From Isochrysis galbana (lineage: Eukaryota; Haptophyta; Isochrysidales; Isochrysidaceae), in NCBI GenBank assembly GCA_018136815.1, contig CM030939.1, forward strand, positions 1,158,113-1,222,112: a stretch of 64,000 bases of DNA, read 5' to 3'. Of this stretch, positions 1 to 10,367 are shown in pieces. The translations under genes were made by a program, and so were the position numbers. Within the stretch, counting starts at the first letter, position 1. The number at the start of each line of letters is the position of its first letter. The notes under the pieces are model-generated. The model did not search any database, was not told the origin of the DNA, and worked only from the letters and a program-made list of their open reading frames with translations.

Positions 1-3000
1 GCGATGGGGGCGGCGGCGAGGGGGGCGGCGGCGAGGGGGGCGGCGGCGAGGCGGGCGGCGGCGAGGGGGGCGGCGGCGAGGGTGGCGGCGGCGACGGTGG
101 CGAGGGCGGCGGCGGCGAGGACGGCGGCGAGGACGGCGGCGAGGACGGCGGCGGCGGCGATGGTGGCGGCGACGGTGGGAGGGGAGATAGAGGGGGTAGC
201 GTTGGCGGTGGCGGCGATGGCGCGGGCGGCGTTGGCGGGGGCGGCGATGGCGGGCGGGGCGACAATGGCGGCGGCGACGGCGGCGACGGCGGCGACGGCG
301 GCGGCAGCGGCGGCGGCAGCGGCGGCGGCGGCGATGGCGGCGACGGCGGCGACGGTGGCGGCGGCGATGGCGATGGGCAGGCAGAAGAAACACAACTGAA
401 GCTCTCGCAGGTAAAATAGAGGGTTTTGATGTAAACCTCCGTTGATGACGTAAATTGAGGCACACTAAGGCACCTCAGATAGTTGTTTCCAGAAACCTGC
501 AAACAGACAATGTGCGCCGTCGAATCAGCGCTTTGAGCACACCGCGAGGCAGCCGAGTCACGCAGTAGGCGGTTGAGAACTACAGCGGCGCACTTGCAAG
601 CGGGAACCTGTCGACGTGAGTTGCGGCAGGAACACGCCGGTCAGGGCGCTGTTGTTGGTGACCTGCAAGCAACAGCGAGCCGTCAGAGCACGAGCCCACG
701 CCACGCCCCATGCCGACGAGAGCTCCCGGCCAAAGACAACGGGCGCGCACTTGGAAGTGGTCACCCGTCGACATAAACTGTGGCACGTTCAAGCTGGTCA
801 GGGCGGCGTTGTCGTAGACCTGCAAGCAGCAGCGAGCCGTCAGAGCACGAGCCGACGCTACGCCCCATGCCAGCGAGAGATCTCCGCCCAAGACAACGGA
901 CGCGCACTTCGAAGGCTCCACTTGTCGACGTAAGCTGTGACAAATTGATGCTGGTCAGGGCGGTGTTGCCGTGGACCTGCAAGCAGCAGCGAGCGGTCAG
1001 GGCACGAGCCGATCCCACGCCCCATGCCAGCAAGAACTCCCGGCCCAAGACGTCGTGCGCGCACATCAAAAAGAACGCCCGTTGAGTTCAGCTGTGGCAC
1101 GTTCAAGCTGGTCAGGGCAACGTTGTTGTAGACCTGCAAGCAACAGCGAGCCGTCAGAGCACGAGCCGACGCCACGCCCCATGCCAACGAGGGCTCACGG
1201 CCAAAGACGACGGGCGCGCACTTCGAAAAAGCGAACATATGAATTCAATTGTGGCACGTTCAAGCTGGTCAGGGCGGCGTTGCCGTAGACCTGCAAGCAA
1301 CATCGGACCGTCAGAGGACGAGCCGACGCTACGCCCCATGCCAGCTAAAGCTTCCGGCCAAAGACGACGGGCGCGCACTCTGAAGAAGAGCGCCGACGAA
1401 AGCTGTGGCACGTTCAAGCTGGTCAGGGCGGCGTTGCCGTAGACCTGCAAGCAACATCGGACCGTCAGAGGACGAGCCGACGCCACGCCCCATGCCAGCG
1501 AGAGATCCCGGCCAAAGACGACGGGCGCGCACTCCGAAGGCGTAATCCGTCGACGTAAGCTGTGGCACGTTCACGCTGGTCAGGGCGGCGTTGTTGGTGA
1601 CCTGCAAGCAACAGCGAGCCGTCAGAGGACGAGCCGACGCCACACCCATGCCAGCGAGAGCTTCTGGCCAAAGACGACGGGCGCGCACTTCGAAGGCGTC
1701 ACCCGTCGACATAAGCTGTGGCACGTTCAAGCTGGTCAGGGCGGCGTTAGAGTTGATCTGCAAGCAGCAGCGGACCGTCAGAGGACGAGCCGACGCCACG
1801 CCCCATGCCAGCGAGAGCTTCTGGCCAAAGACAACGGGCGCGCACTTTGAAGGAGCCACCCGTCGTCGAAAGCTGTGGCACGTTCAAGCTGGTCAGGGCG
1901 GCGTTGTCCGAAACCTGCAAGCAGCAGCGGACCGTCAGAGGACGAGCCGACGCCACGCCCCATGCCAGCGAGAGCTTCTGGCCAAAGACGACGGGCGCGC
2001 ACAGAGAAACCGCCACCCGTCGACGAAAGCTGTGACACGTTCAAGCTGGTCAGGGCGGCGTTAAAGTTGACCTGCAAGCAACAGCGGACCGTCAGAGGAC
2101 GAGCCGACGCCACGCCCCATGCCAACGAGAGCTTCCGGGCCAAGACGACGGGCGTGCACGTTGAAGGAGCCACCCGTCGTCGAAAGCGGTGGCACGATGA
2201 AGCTGGTCAAGGCGGCGTTAAAGGAGACCTGCAAGCAGCAGCGAGCCGTCAGAGGACGAGCCGACGCCACGCCGCATGCCAGCGAAAGCTTCCGGCCCAA
2301 GACGACGGGCGCGCACTTGGAAGTCTTCACCCGTCGACATAAGCTGTGGCACGATCAAGCTGGTCAGGGCGGCGTTTCCCGAAACCTGCAAGCAACAGCG
2401 AGCCGTCAGAGGATGAGGCAACGCCACGCCCCATGCCTACGAGAGCTTCCGGCCAAAGACGACGGGCGCGCACAATGAAACCGCCACCCGTCGACGAAAG
2501 CTGTGACACGTTCAAGCTGGTCAGGGCGGCGGTGCTCCCAACCTGCCAGCAGCAGCGGACCGTCAGAGGATGAGGCGACGCCACGCCCCTTGCCAACGAG
2601 GGCTCCCGGACCAAGACAACGGGCGCGCACTTTGAAGAGGTAATCCGTCGACGTAAGCTGTGGCACGTTCAAGCTGGTCAGGGCAACGTTCTCCCAAACC
2701 TGCAAGCAACAGCGGACCGTCTAAGGACGAGCCGACGCCACGCCCCATGCGAGCGAAAGCTTCCGGCCCAAGACGACGGGCGCGCACTTCGAAGGAGCCA
2801 CCCGTCGTCGAAAGCTGTGGCAAATTAATGCTGGTCAGGGCGGCGTTGCGGTAGACCTGCAAGCAACAGCGAGCCGTCAGAAGATGTGGCGACGCCACGC
2901 CCCATGCCAGCGAGAGCTTCCGGCCAAAGACGACGGGCGCGCACAGAGAAACCGCCACCCGTCGACGGAAGCTGTGGCACGTTCAAGCTGGTCAGGGCGG

Positions 3001-4686
3001 CGTTGTCCGTAACCTGCAAGCAACAGCGAGCCGTCAGAGGATGAGCCGACGCCACGTCCCATGCCAACGAGAGCTTCCGGCCCAAGACGACGGGCGCGCA
3101 CGTGGAAGAAGCCACCCGTCGACGAAAGCTGTGGCACGTTCAAGCTGGTCAGGGCGGCGTTGCCGTAGACCTGCAAGCAGCAGTGGACCGTCAGAGGACG
3201 AGCCGACGCCACGCTCCATGCAAGCGAAAGCTTCCGGCCCAAGACGACGGGCACGCACGTCGAAGAAGCCACCCGTCGACGAAAGCTGTGGCACGTTCAA
3301 GCTGGTCAGGGCGGCGTTGGTCCAGATCTGCAAGCAGCAGCGAGCCGTCAGAGGATGAGGCGACGCCACGCCCCATGCCGGCGAGAGCTCCCGGCCAAAG
3401 ACGACGGGCGCGCACTTGGAAGTAGTCACCCGTCGACATAAGCTGTGGCACGTTCACACTGGTCAGGGCGGCGTTGTTGGTGACCTGCAAGCAACAGCGA
3501 GCCGTCAGAGGACGAGCCGACGCCACACCCATGCCAGCGAGAGCTTCTGGCCAAAGACGACGGGCGCGCACTTCGAAGGCGTCACCCGTCGACATAAGCT
3601 GTGGCACGTTCAAGCTGGTCAGGGCGGCGTTAGAGTTGATCTGCAAGCAGCAGCGGACCGTCAGAGGACGAGCCGACGCCACGCCCCATGCCAGCGAGAG
3701 CTTCTGGCCAAAGACAACGGGCGCGCACTTTGAAGGAGCCACCCGTCGACGAAAGCTGTGGCACGTTCAAGCTGGTCAGGGCGGCGTTGGTCCAGATCTG
3801 CAAGCAGCAGCGAGCCGTCAGAGGATGAGGCGACGCCACGCCCCATGCCGGCGAGAGCTTCCGGCCAAAGACGACGGGCGCGCACAGAGAAACCGCCACC
3901 CGTCGACGAAAGCTGTGGTACGTTTAAGCTGGATAGGGCGGGATTGCGGGCGACCTGCAAGCAACAGCGAGGAGTTAGAGCAAGAGCCGATGCCCTGGCC
4001 CACGCAATCAAAAGAGTTTTCCTCAAACCGTGCAAGGAAGGAGAGCTCCCGGCCAATTCCGACTGGCTGGCACTTCATAGATGCTTCCCAGCGAAGTGAG
4101 CTGCGCCATGTTAACGCTGGTAAGCTCGTCGTTGGAACTAATCTGCATGCAACAGTGAGGCATCAAAGCAGCTTAGTCACACACAGTATTTGAACACCAG
4201 ATCATCCTGCCGTCTGGCGCGCAGTGTGGGAGAGACAGCCTATATCCGCCATAATGGAGTATGACCTTAACATATGATGTTACTTCTTGAAGATTGGGCA
4301 GATCAACGTTCGTTATTGTCTTTGAGCTGACTCTCTGCACATGCAAAAGGAGCAAGTCAGCGTTCGACTGACCCGGCTTCATGGATGCACAATGTGGATT
4401 TTGCTCTGGCTTCGGCGGCGGCAACTAAACTTGCACTCATTGCCCGCGTCACGGCAATGCTTCCAGTTGCACTGGGCCGCAGTGTGCTCTGTACGATGTG
4501 CTGCCAGGGCTTGGGTAGCAGTATGCGCACGAATCCACCCTCGATCTTGGTGCAGTTGACTATGCCGTCCAGCTGCTCCTGCGTCCTGATGGTGTAAGAG
4601 ACCGAGCATGTTGACGATTCTCCTCCGATGCACAAGGCAAAGAGGGCACCGAGATGAAGGAGCTTTGGCATTGAGAGAGACAGCAT
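1..4686 (-). CDS. Secreted leucine-rich-repeat protein, 26 exons, proline-rich tail (partial at left edge)
   Basis: The gene reads from the ATG at 4686 down past position 1, and every splice is phase 0. Exon 1 (4686-4531, 52 codons) holds a hydrophobic signal peptide, then a Receptor-L-like cap with the motif NCTKIEGG. Exons 2-25 each encode one repeat with the core NAALTSLNVPQL; 23 are 69 bp and one (1444-1379) is 66 bp. Exon 26 (from 496) encodes a last repeat (VSGNNYLRCLSVPQF), a short Cys-containing linker and a long SPPPP-type stretch that stays open to the edge, as in hydroxyproline-rich (pherophorin-like) wall proteins. Donors are mostly GTGCGC and acceptors mostly TTGCAG. Exons 1-3 have longer, diverged introns of 196, 123 and 119 bp. 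The likely place is the cell surface or extracellular matrix. A recognition or adhesion role is inference. The stop codon and any membrane anchor lie outside the window. Confidence 0.85.
594..3954 (-). repeat. 157-bp exon-plus-intron tandem array, 22 units
   Basis: Each unit is a 69-bp LRR exon followed by an 88-bp intron. Exons in transcription order: 3954-3886, 3797-3729, 3640-3572, 3484-3416, 3327-3259, 3170-3102, 3013-2945, 2856-2788, 2699-2631, 2542-2474, 2385-2317, 2228-2160, 2071-2003, 1914-1846, 1757-1689, 1601-1533, 1444-1379, 1290-1222, 1133-1065, 976-908, 819-751, 662-594. The older exons 4334-4266 and 4142-4074 precede the array. Introns are almost identical from unit to unit; two of them (3571-3485 and 1688-1602) are 87 bp and share one missing base. 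The array grew by recent tandem duplication. Confidence 0.92.
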
Positions 4687-4930
4687 CGCGATCTCCTCCA
4701 CCACTTTCCCCCGCGCGGACAGCAACCTCTCCCCATCTGAGAGACCCCCACCCCCCCTCCTCCAAGCCCGCCGCGCGATCTCTTCACACAGGCTCCCACG
4801 AGGGCGGGATCCAATCTCGCTCGGGCAAGGACGCGATCTGCGCTCCGAGATCTTCTTCCCACGCGCCCTCCCACGCCGCGCCCTCAGCAGGTCCGTCGCC
4901 AACGGGCCGTTACGTATTCCCACGCCCCGC
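4687..4930 (-). promoter_or_regulatory. Upstream region of the LRR gene, no clear element
   Basis: About 240 bp between the LRR start codon and the neighbouring repeat. The plus strand is rich in C, with a run of C and CT around 4745-4765. I see no TATA box or other defined site. The 5' untranslated region and promoter presumably lie here by position. Confidence 0.3.
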
Positions 4931-5097
4931 GCGAGGTTGATTGCGAGGGCGCGCCGCTCATCACGCGAGTCACACGTCCATAGAAGATCAACCCATACGA
5001 GAAACAGATTCCCTCGCGGGAGGGATTTCGCTTCAGCGGACGAGATGTGAGGGCGCGAGGCCGATCTCGGAGCGAGATCGCGTCCTTTCCCTCGCGG

Positions 5098-5266
5098 AGC
5101 GCGGAGAGACCCCCCACGAGATATCTTGGGACCGGAGAATGTTTTGGACGAATCTTCCTGCCGTCGGCCGAGGAGAGGCGGACGGAGAGAGAGAGAGAGA
5201 GAGAGAGTCTCGCAGAGCGACTGCAGAACGAGAAGTCGAAGTCATGCCGGTTTATTCCCTTAAACG
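5098..5266 (+). repeat. Dispersed repeat R1, copy 1
   Basis: Matches 58385-58575 in the same orientation: shared blocks include ATATCTTGGGACCGGAGAAT, a GGCCGAGGAGA segment, a GA microsatellite, a GAGCGACTGCA block, and the boundary block around CCTTAAACG. Copy 1 truncates hAT fragment A. Copy 2 lies inside a TA-flanked element. The unit has no coding potential I can see. Confidence 0.7.
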
Positions 5267-6250
5267 GCATATTGCATGCATAAAAAATATCTGCGATCGC
5301 ATCGTCGCACGCCTCCTTCTGAGACACATTGAAGTCCAGTGGCTTCTGACCTTTCTCGCGCCACGCCGAGGAGGGTGACGCCACAAAAAAAGACCCACTC
5401 GAGGAAGCCTCATTCACCTCCTTCACAGCTGCCTTGGCCCTCTTCTTGACGTCCTTGGACACCTCGTTCTTGCGCACCGCGTCGACGAGCAGCAAGAAGT
5501 TGGGGTCGTCACCTTTGCACTTGGCTGACTGGCTCCTGCCAACCAAGTGATCGACGACCCTCGTCGCTCCTCCCTTGCGAATCTCGCCGCAGCCCCCACA
5601 CTTCCACACTGGGTGGTTGGGGTCCTCCTCCGACAGCACCATTACGCACTCCCACACAGGCTCGGTACGCTTGGCAGAGGTTGAGCGCTTACGCCCCGGA
5701 AGATGGGGCTGGCTCAAACCTGTGGCGCGCGTGGGAAGCACGTTGAAGATAGAACTTCCATGCTCTCCCTCCGCGGCCTCCTGCCCCTTTGCCTCTGCAT
5801 CCTCCTCCTCCAGAGTGCGCCGCCCTCCGTTGCCGTTGAGGAGCAGCCCCCACTGATGCGCAAGCGTCTCGCGCGGTGGCAGCAGTGGTGGTGGCGCGTC
5901 CGAGCGTTCCGCGGCGATGGGATCTGCCGCGGCCGAGCGCGAGGCGCGGTCGGGGTTGGGGTTGGCGGTGGCGCGCATGGTGGTGGTGGTGGTGGTGGGG
6001 CAATCGCGGCCGCCGCAAAGGCGCAGACGACAGCACTGAGCGCTCGCTACGATGCCAGCGAGCGCGTGGGGGGTGTGGCGAAGTGGCAAAAGAAAGGGTA
6101 GAAAGTATAAAGTGTAAAAGTAAAAGTAGAAGGAGCCCCGGTATCCCGGTGTCTGTGTTTCCCACTGTGTTTCACTGTGTTTCTTCAATGGCCAAACACA
6201 GGCTGTTTTTGCTGTGTTTGGAAGCAGACCCCACTGTGTTTCACAAGTAG
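5266..6250 (-). mobile_element. hAT transposon fragment A (5' half: BED finger, start of transposase)
   Basis: Read on the minus strand from an ATG at 5978, the protein has an acidic low-complexity leader, then a BED-type zinc finger (CGGC...HL spacing, motif GGATRVVDHL), a Lys-rich linker, and the motif DDAIADIFYACNMPF typical of the start of hAT transposases. The reading is cut at about 5266, where another repeat begins. The outer end (6140-6250) carries several short AACACAG motifs, as expected of hAT subterminal repeats. A second member of the family lies at 57467-59880. The catalytic and dimerisation regions are absent, so this copy cannot encode a full transposase. Confidence 0.75.
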
Positions 6251-6251
6251 G

Positions 6252-6375
6252 CACTCTCTCGTTGTTTTTTTAACCTCTGAAAGAAACCAACTTTCGCCCG
6301 ACACGGCGCTGTATCGGGCGGGAATCAAATGCCAAATGTAGCTTCGATACTAAGGAACCGATCCCCCCGCGGGCG
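6252..6375 (+). repeat. Short LINE scrap joined to a dispersed repeat
   Basis: 6252-6299 resembles 25684-25732 (ACTCTCTCGTTGTTTTTT and following), which codes for the end of the LINE ORF2 there, so it is a roughly 50-bp LINE fragment. Directly after it, 6298-6375 matches 30963-31042: both share CGGGCGGGAATCAAATGCC and GGAACCGATCCCCCCGCGGG. Confidence 0.65.
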
Positions 6376-6504
6376 CGACCGCCAATTCTTTACGGGTAGA
6401 GCGTGAGCGCGCGTGACGGAGGGGGGGAGAGGTGGGTCGGATCGCACCATTTCTTGGCGAAGGTTTTCGTTGTGGCTTGTGGAAATCAAAGCCGCAGCTT
6501 GGAT

Positions 6505-6905
6505 TGTAACGAGATGAACGAGATGTAACGAGATGGCCTGATGACGAGATGAACGAGATGGCCTTGATGGCCCGACGAGATGAACGAGATGGCCCGAGGG
6601 CCCGACGAGATGAACGAGATTTTCGGGTAACGGAACTGGACGAGGAGTTTCCCCACTAAGCTTGGTCGTAATGCGGTGAAACCGATTTTCGGAGACAAGC
6701 GGGAAACCGGGGCGGAAGGAACTGGCAAGGAAGCCGGCAGGAAGGCAGAGGAAATGTCTTGGCAAGGGCGACGGAGGCAGGATTTTAACGGTAGACGGAG
6801 TTTTTTTTAACAGTAGGAAGAGGCAGGATTTCTAACGGTAGGAGAAGAGCGTGGAATTTTAACGGTAGAAGAAGGGCGTGGAATTTAACGGTAGAAGAAG
6901 AGCGG
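6505..6905 (+). repeat. Two minisatellites
   Basis: 6505-6630 is built of variants of GACGAGATGAACGAGATGGC. 6780-6905 is built of a unit of about 29 bp around TTTAACGGTAGAAGAAG, in about four degenerate copies. No gene is seen in either. Confidence 0.8.
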
Positions 6906-7052
6906 AGAGGAGAAGGAGCGGGGCTCGAACTGCAGAGCGCTCCGTCCGGACTCGAGCTCGCGACTCGCGACCCAGAGCAAAAGGTTGGTGGAGGCGGTGG
7001 GTTGAACCACTATGCCACGCGAGAGTTTACGTCACACGACACACGACACGCC
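6905..7052 (-). mobile_element. Candidate tRNA-derived SINE
   Basis: On the minus strand there is a good RNA polymerase III A box (TGGCATAGTGG, 7017-7007), and about 80 bp downstream a B-box-like AGTTCGAGCCC. The 5' leader (about 7032-7050) shares a run of CACACGAC repeats with 20632-20652. The anticodon stem does not fold as a functional tRNA by eye, so SINE is preferred over tRNA gene. A search for other genomic copies would settle it. Confidence 0.4.
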
Positions 7053-7335
7053 CTTTTAGCAGAGCTGTCGAATTTGAAGGAGTTGCACTTGGAACGTGCG
7101 CACGCGTATCAGATTTTGAGGCTGTTGCCTAGATTGAAGGTGCCTACCCTTCGTGCGCGATCCTGTGGATTCACGGACAATGATATGGACGATCTGATCG
7201 CAATGCTCAGTGCGAATAAGACGCTCACGAAACTCGATTTGTCTCGAAACCAAGGTATCACAGATGGTGGATTTCAAATACTCGCGAACGCTGTTGGCGA
7301 CGGAAGGCTCAAGCTGGATTCTCTGGTATTGGAGT
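7038..7335 (+). pseudogene. LRR (ribonuclease-inhibitor-like) gene fragment
   Basis: One frame reads LSNLKELHLERAHAYQIL, then TLTKLDLSRNQGITDGGF and LDSLVLEW: about three leucine-rich repeats of the long RI/SHOC2-like type, unlike the 23-residue repeats at 1-4686. No start is seen (the region begins beside the SINE candidate), and the reading breaks off where a 5'-truncated LINE begins at about 7336. It is either the remains of a host gene or an exon of one disrupted by the LINE. Confidence 0.55.
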
Positions 7336-8372
7336 GGAAGCGAGGCATGGGCCCGAAGAATCAACCTAACCCACGAGGAGTGGAAGCACGTGGCCAGCTT
7401 ATACACCCTACCCCTACTAAAACACACGGACAAACACCCACACTTCAAACACATCACCCACAGGAGGATTGGTACGCGGAATCGCTTCGGCACGGCGACC
7501 ACGAATACCTGCAGACTGTGCGGAAAATACCACGAGAGCTCAACCCACTTAGCCAGGTGCTCAGCCACGAAGCCAATCTTCGTGACCATAGAAGCGATAG
7601 CGGGTTTCACGCCGGAACGCAAAAGGACAGCGACACAGAAAATAAAGGACAGACTCTTCGCATACCCGAGTACACCGACGCCCGATAGCCTCAAAACCCT
7701 ATACATAGTAGCATGGAGATACATAATAGGCGACTTCTATAAAGTCGAATACGACAATCACCCCTTCCATTATATACCCGTCATCGAACGCACCTTGACC
7801 AGATTCACGTTCCTCGTACGGGGCCTCGAAGCCTCTAACAAAACCTCGCCGGCACGTACGCACCAAGCCTCCAGAGGCAGAAAACCAAAGATCAAAGACG
7901 CAAGAGATCTTAGCGCCCCAATATTTAAGATGAATGACAAAGGTGTCCTCGCGATGAACGTGAATCCGTCCCTGGTGGCACACGCACTCGACATAGCGGG
8001 AAAGGTGGCCTGAGAACCTGACGAACACCACACCTCACACCCCCCCCCCAACAAAAAAAACCCCAACAGCGCCGACCCGGCACATACACAACCCCGGGTC
8101 CGACTCTTAAGGTAGCCCCAGCCTTAAATATCCCAATAGAAGCCGATCGCTCGATGGCGCGAGGGAAGGCCGAAGAGTCGACCGTCGGGGATCGGTGCAC
8201 GCCGCCTGCCACTGGAAACCCCAAGTACTGGGCCCCTAAGTAGAGCACAAGGGGACGAGCCGCAAGGCGAGTGCGAGGGAGTGATAAGGGATGCGGGCGC
8301 GGCTGTCAGATGGAGGAAGTCAGGGTCGCGCGCGCGGTGAGATCATTAAGAAGTTTTTTTTTTTTTTTTTTT
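7336..8372 (+). mobile_element. 5'-truncated LINE: ORF2 C-terminus and 3' end
   Basis: The reading frame to the stop at 8013 holds the C-terminal part of a non-LTR retrotransposon ORF2: HFKHITHRRIGTRNRF, then a zinc-binding CRLCGKYHESSTHLARC, then IVAWRYIIGDFYKVEYDN and a basic tail. The same protein block is seen at 12930, 13870, 26226 and, for the reverse transcriptase part, 60019. The reverse transcriptase and endonuclease are missing. The untranslated 3' region (8014-8372) ends in ATTAAGAAG plus a T run and recurs at 22615-22855 and 50395-50540. Confidence 0.8.
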
Positions 8373-9225
8373 TATGTGAGAAAGTCGTGGGGCGAGAGTC
8401 GGGGTGTTTTCCTGGGTGTCTCTGTCCGTCGTCCTGTCGTCAGTCGTCATCCGTCGTCGCTCTCGCTCTCGTCGCTCTCGCTCTCGTAACACTCGTACCC
8501 AACAAACTCGCCTCGCCTCGCCAGCCCCTGCCATCACAGCCCTCCTCTCACTCGCCCTCGCCTCTCGCCGCTCGTTCCATGTCGTTCTCGCCGCCGTCCT
8601 CGCCCTCGCTCAAGCCCGCCTGCCCGCCTTCCTCTGCTGACGGGCTTCAGCCCGTCATCGTCTCCGAAGCCGTCTCCTCAGCCGCGCCTGCCGCCGGCTT
8701 GCCACCTTCCTCATTGCCCTCAGGCCCTAAGGGCCATCACAATTCGTCAAATATAAAAATCATACTAACAAAAATATTTGAAATTATCAAACTAAAATAA
8801 CCTGAAGCGACCTCACCCCTCGATGCTGGTGCTGTCGCTCGCCTTCCTCGCTGCACACGGCGAGAGGGTCGGGCCCACGGGGGCGCGCGCCGCCGAATAG
8901 CAGGTCCGCTCGTATCATCAGGTGCGACCTGAAAGATCGCCGCAGTGTCCTGGCGGCGAGGGAGGCGGCGGAGACGGTGGAGGAGGAGACGGCGGCGGCC
9001 AAGGCGGCGTCAAGGCCGCCGCCGTCACCCCTCCAGCCGCAGCGTCATCGGCGGGCGCGGCGCCGGCGCCGCGGGCAGCGCGTCCAGGAAAAAGTGCAGG
9101 GAGAGCGTGCGCCACCGGTTCAGCCGCAGCCGCGACAGGCCCACCGACCACAGCAGCCGCCACGGCACCGGCCAATGTTGCACGCCGCATTGCGGTCGCG
9201 CCCGAGGTGCTTGAGGCTTGAGGCA
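8373..9225. other. Gene-poor stretch with GC-rich low-complexity sequence
   Basis: 8400-8650 is CGTCGCTCTCGCT-type low complexity. 8940-9030 is a GGCGGNGGAGG tract. Several short open frames exist on both strands, but none shows a domain, and their composition follows the repeats. I see no supported gene. Confidence 0.5.
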
Positions 9226-9229
9226 CGTT

Positions 9230-9642
9230 GTGCATCTTCTCAGACCACGAATCTTGCGCTGACGAAGCGCTTCCGTTTTCTGGCACTCGAACGCTTTTCC
9301 TCCACAAGAAGAGCAAGTTTGCCTTCGGAATGCCTGAAGGTGCGCGAACGTGTGTTCCACAATCACTCGTTTTGAATTTGCGCGACGCGTGGTCTTCGTC
9401 CGTCTTCGGAAAATTCGATCTTTGAGTCCTCTGTCAGCACAGCGACTTTGAGTGGCGCGTGAGTCGTAACCTCTGTCGGCCCAGACTACAGCGACGAAGA
9501 GTGGAATCACACTCTTTGTGTACGCGATTGCGAAAACCGCAAGAAGGGCAATGCCCACTGCCAGAAAAATACGCCACTTGCCGTGTCTGGTCTTCCATTC
9601 CTTGGCAAGCTGCGCGTCGTCAATGAAAACCGGGTACGCCAT
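9230..9642 (-). mobile_element. IS5/PIF-Harbinger-like DDE transposase fragment
   Basis: From an ATG at 9642 the minus strand reads a hydrophobic segment and then WADRGYDSRATQSRCADRG, RRRTKTTRRANSKRVIVEHT and FAHLQAFRR. This is the late DDE block (D-R-G-Y-D-S) and the R..VEH.F..L..FR block of DDE_Tnp_1/4 transposases. Upstream catalytic motifs are not found, so this is a 3' remnant. No terminal inverted repeats were identified. Confidence 0.6.
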
Positions 9643-9766
9643 CGATTTCTATGAAACCCGTCACGAAATTTTTTTTGACATCGGCCAATTGGGCGTTTGC
9701 TGAGTTGAAAAATCCCGGAGAAGGTGCGCCTCACCGCGCCCACTGCAGCCTGGTCCTCTTTTGACG

Positions 9767-9845
9767 GAACGTGACTTCAAATAAGCTTCAGGATGGTGAG
9801 AAACAATCATATCCAACCTCTATTGCTTCCATGGTAGCCCCTGCC
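9767..9845 (+). repeat. Dispersed repeat R2, copy 1
   Basis: Matches 29610-29690: shared blocks CAAATAA-CTTCA, GGTG(G)GAAACAA and CTTCCATGGTAGC at the same spacing. It is non-coding. Sequence from 9846 to 10367 shows no gene, only the presumed leader of the next gene. Confidence 0.6.
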
Positions 9846-10367
9846 CCTAGCTAGGCAGGGATACGCATACACACAAATCGGCACGCGCAAAACGTGACCG
9901 GTGACCCTAACGTAACGTAACGGCGGCACCCACACACCCTCACTCACAATCACAAAGAAAACAAACGGCTTATACTTGGATCGAGTGGAGCTCCAAGACC
10001 CGAAGCTTCATTTTCACTCCTCTCCTCCTCCTCCATGCCTTGCTCATGCTTGTGCGGCACGGTGCCACATGCACGCGGTGCGACCGCCCGGGGCTGGAGC
10101 CTCTGACGGGCTCTGCGCACCGCCGTCGCCATCGCGCGCTCTCCTCCCCAGCGGAAAAAAAACCGGTGGGCAAACTCGGCACACCCTCACTGCGCTCCCA
10201 CTGTATACGCAGAAAAACAAAACGTTCCACCGAGCTTTCTCCTCGGCGTTTGACGTCAAACGCAAAGTGAAACCTAAGTGAAACTCCCACAAAAACCCTC
10301 GAACGCCTCTCTTGTGTATCCTACGGTTCCCACCTCTGCCGCCGCCCCTCCCCCCCTCCCCCCCCCC

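Noticed and set aside
4-399. Ala/Gly/Arg-rich open frame on the plus strand at the left edge
   Set aside because: It is the antisense of the proline-rich exon 26 of the LRR gene, which is in frame with recognised LRR sequence; the plus-strand reading is a GGCGGC artefact.
558-3742. Long minus-strand open frames running through several 157-bp units
   Set aside because: They read through introns (RARRLWPEALAGMG is intron sequence) and change register with each unit; the spliced 23-residue model explains all units.
558-4193. The 157-bp repeats as a CRISPR array or satellite DNA
   Set aside because: Unit structure is an exon plus an intron with conserved splice sites, phase 0 and an LRR code; there are no short identical repeats with unique spacers, and the DNA is eukaryotic.
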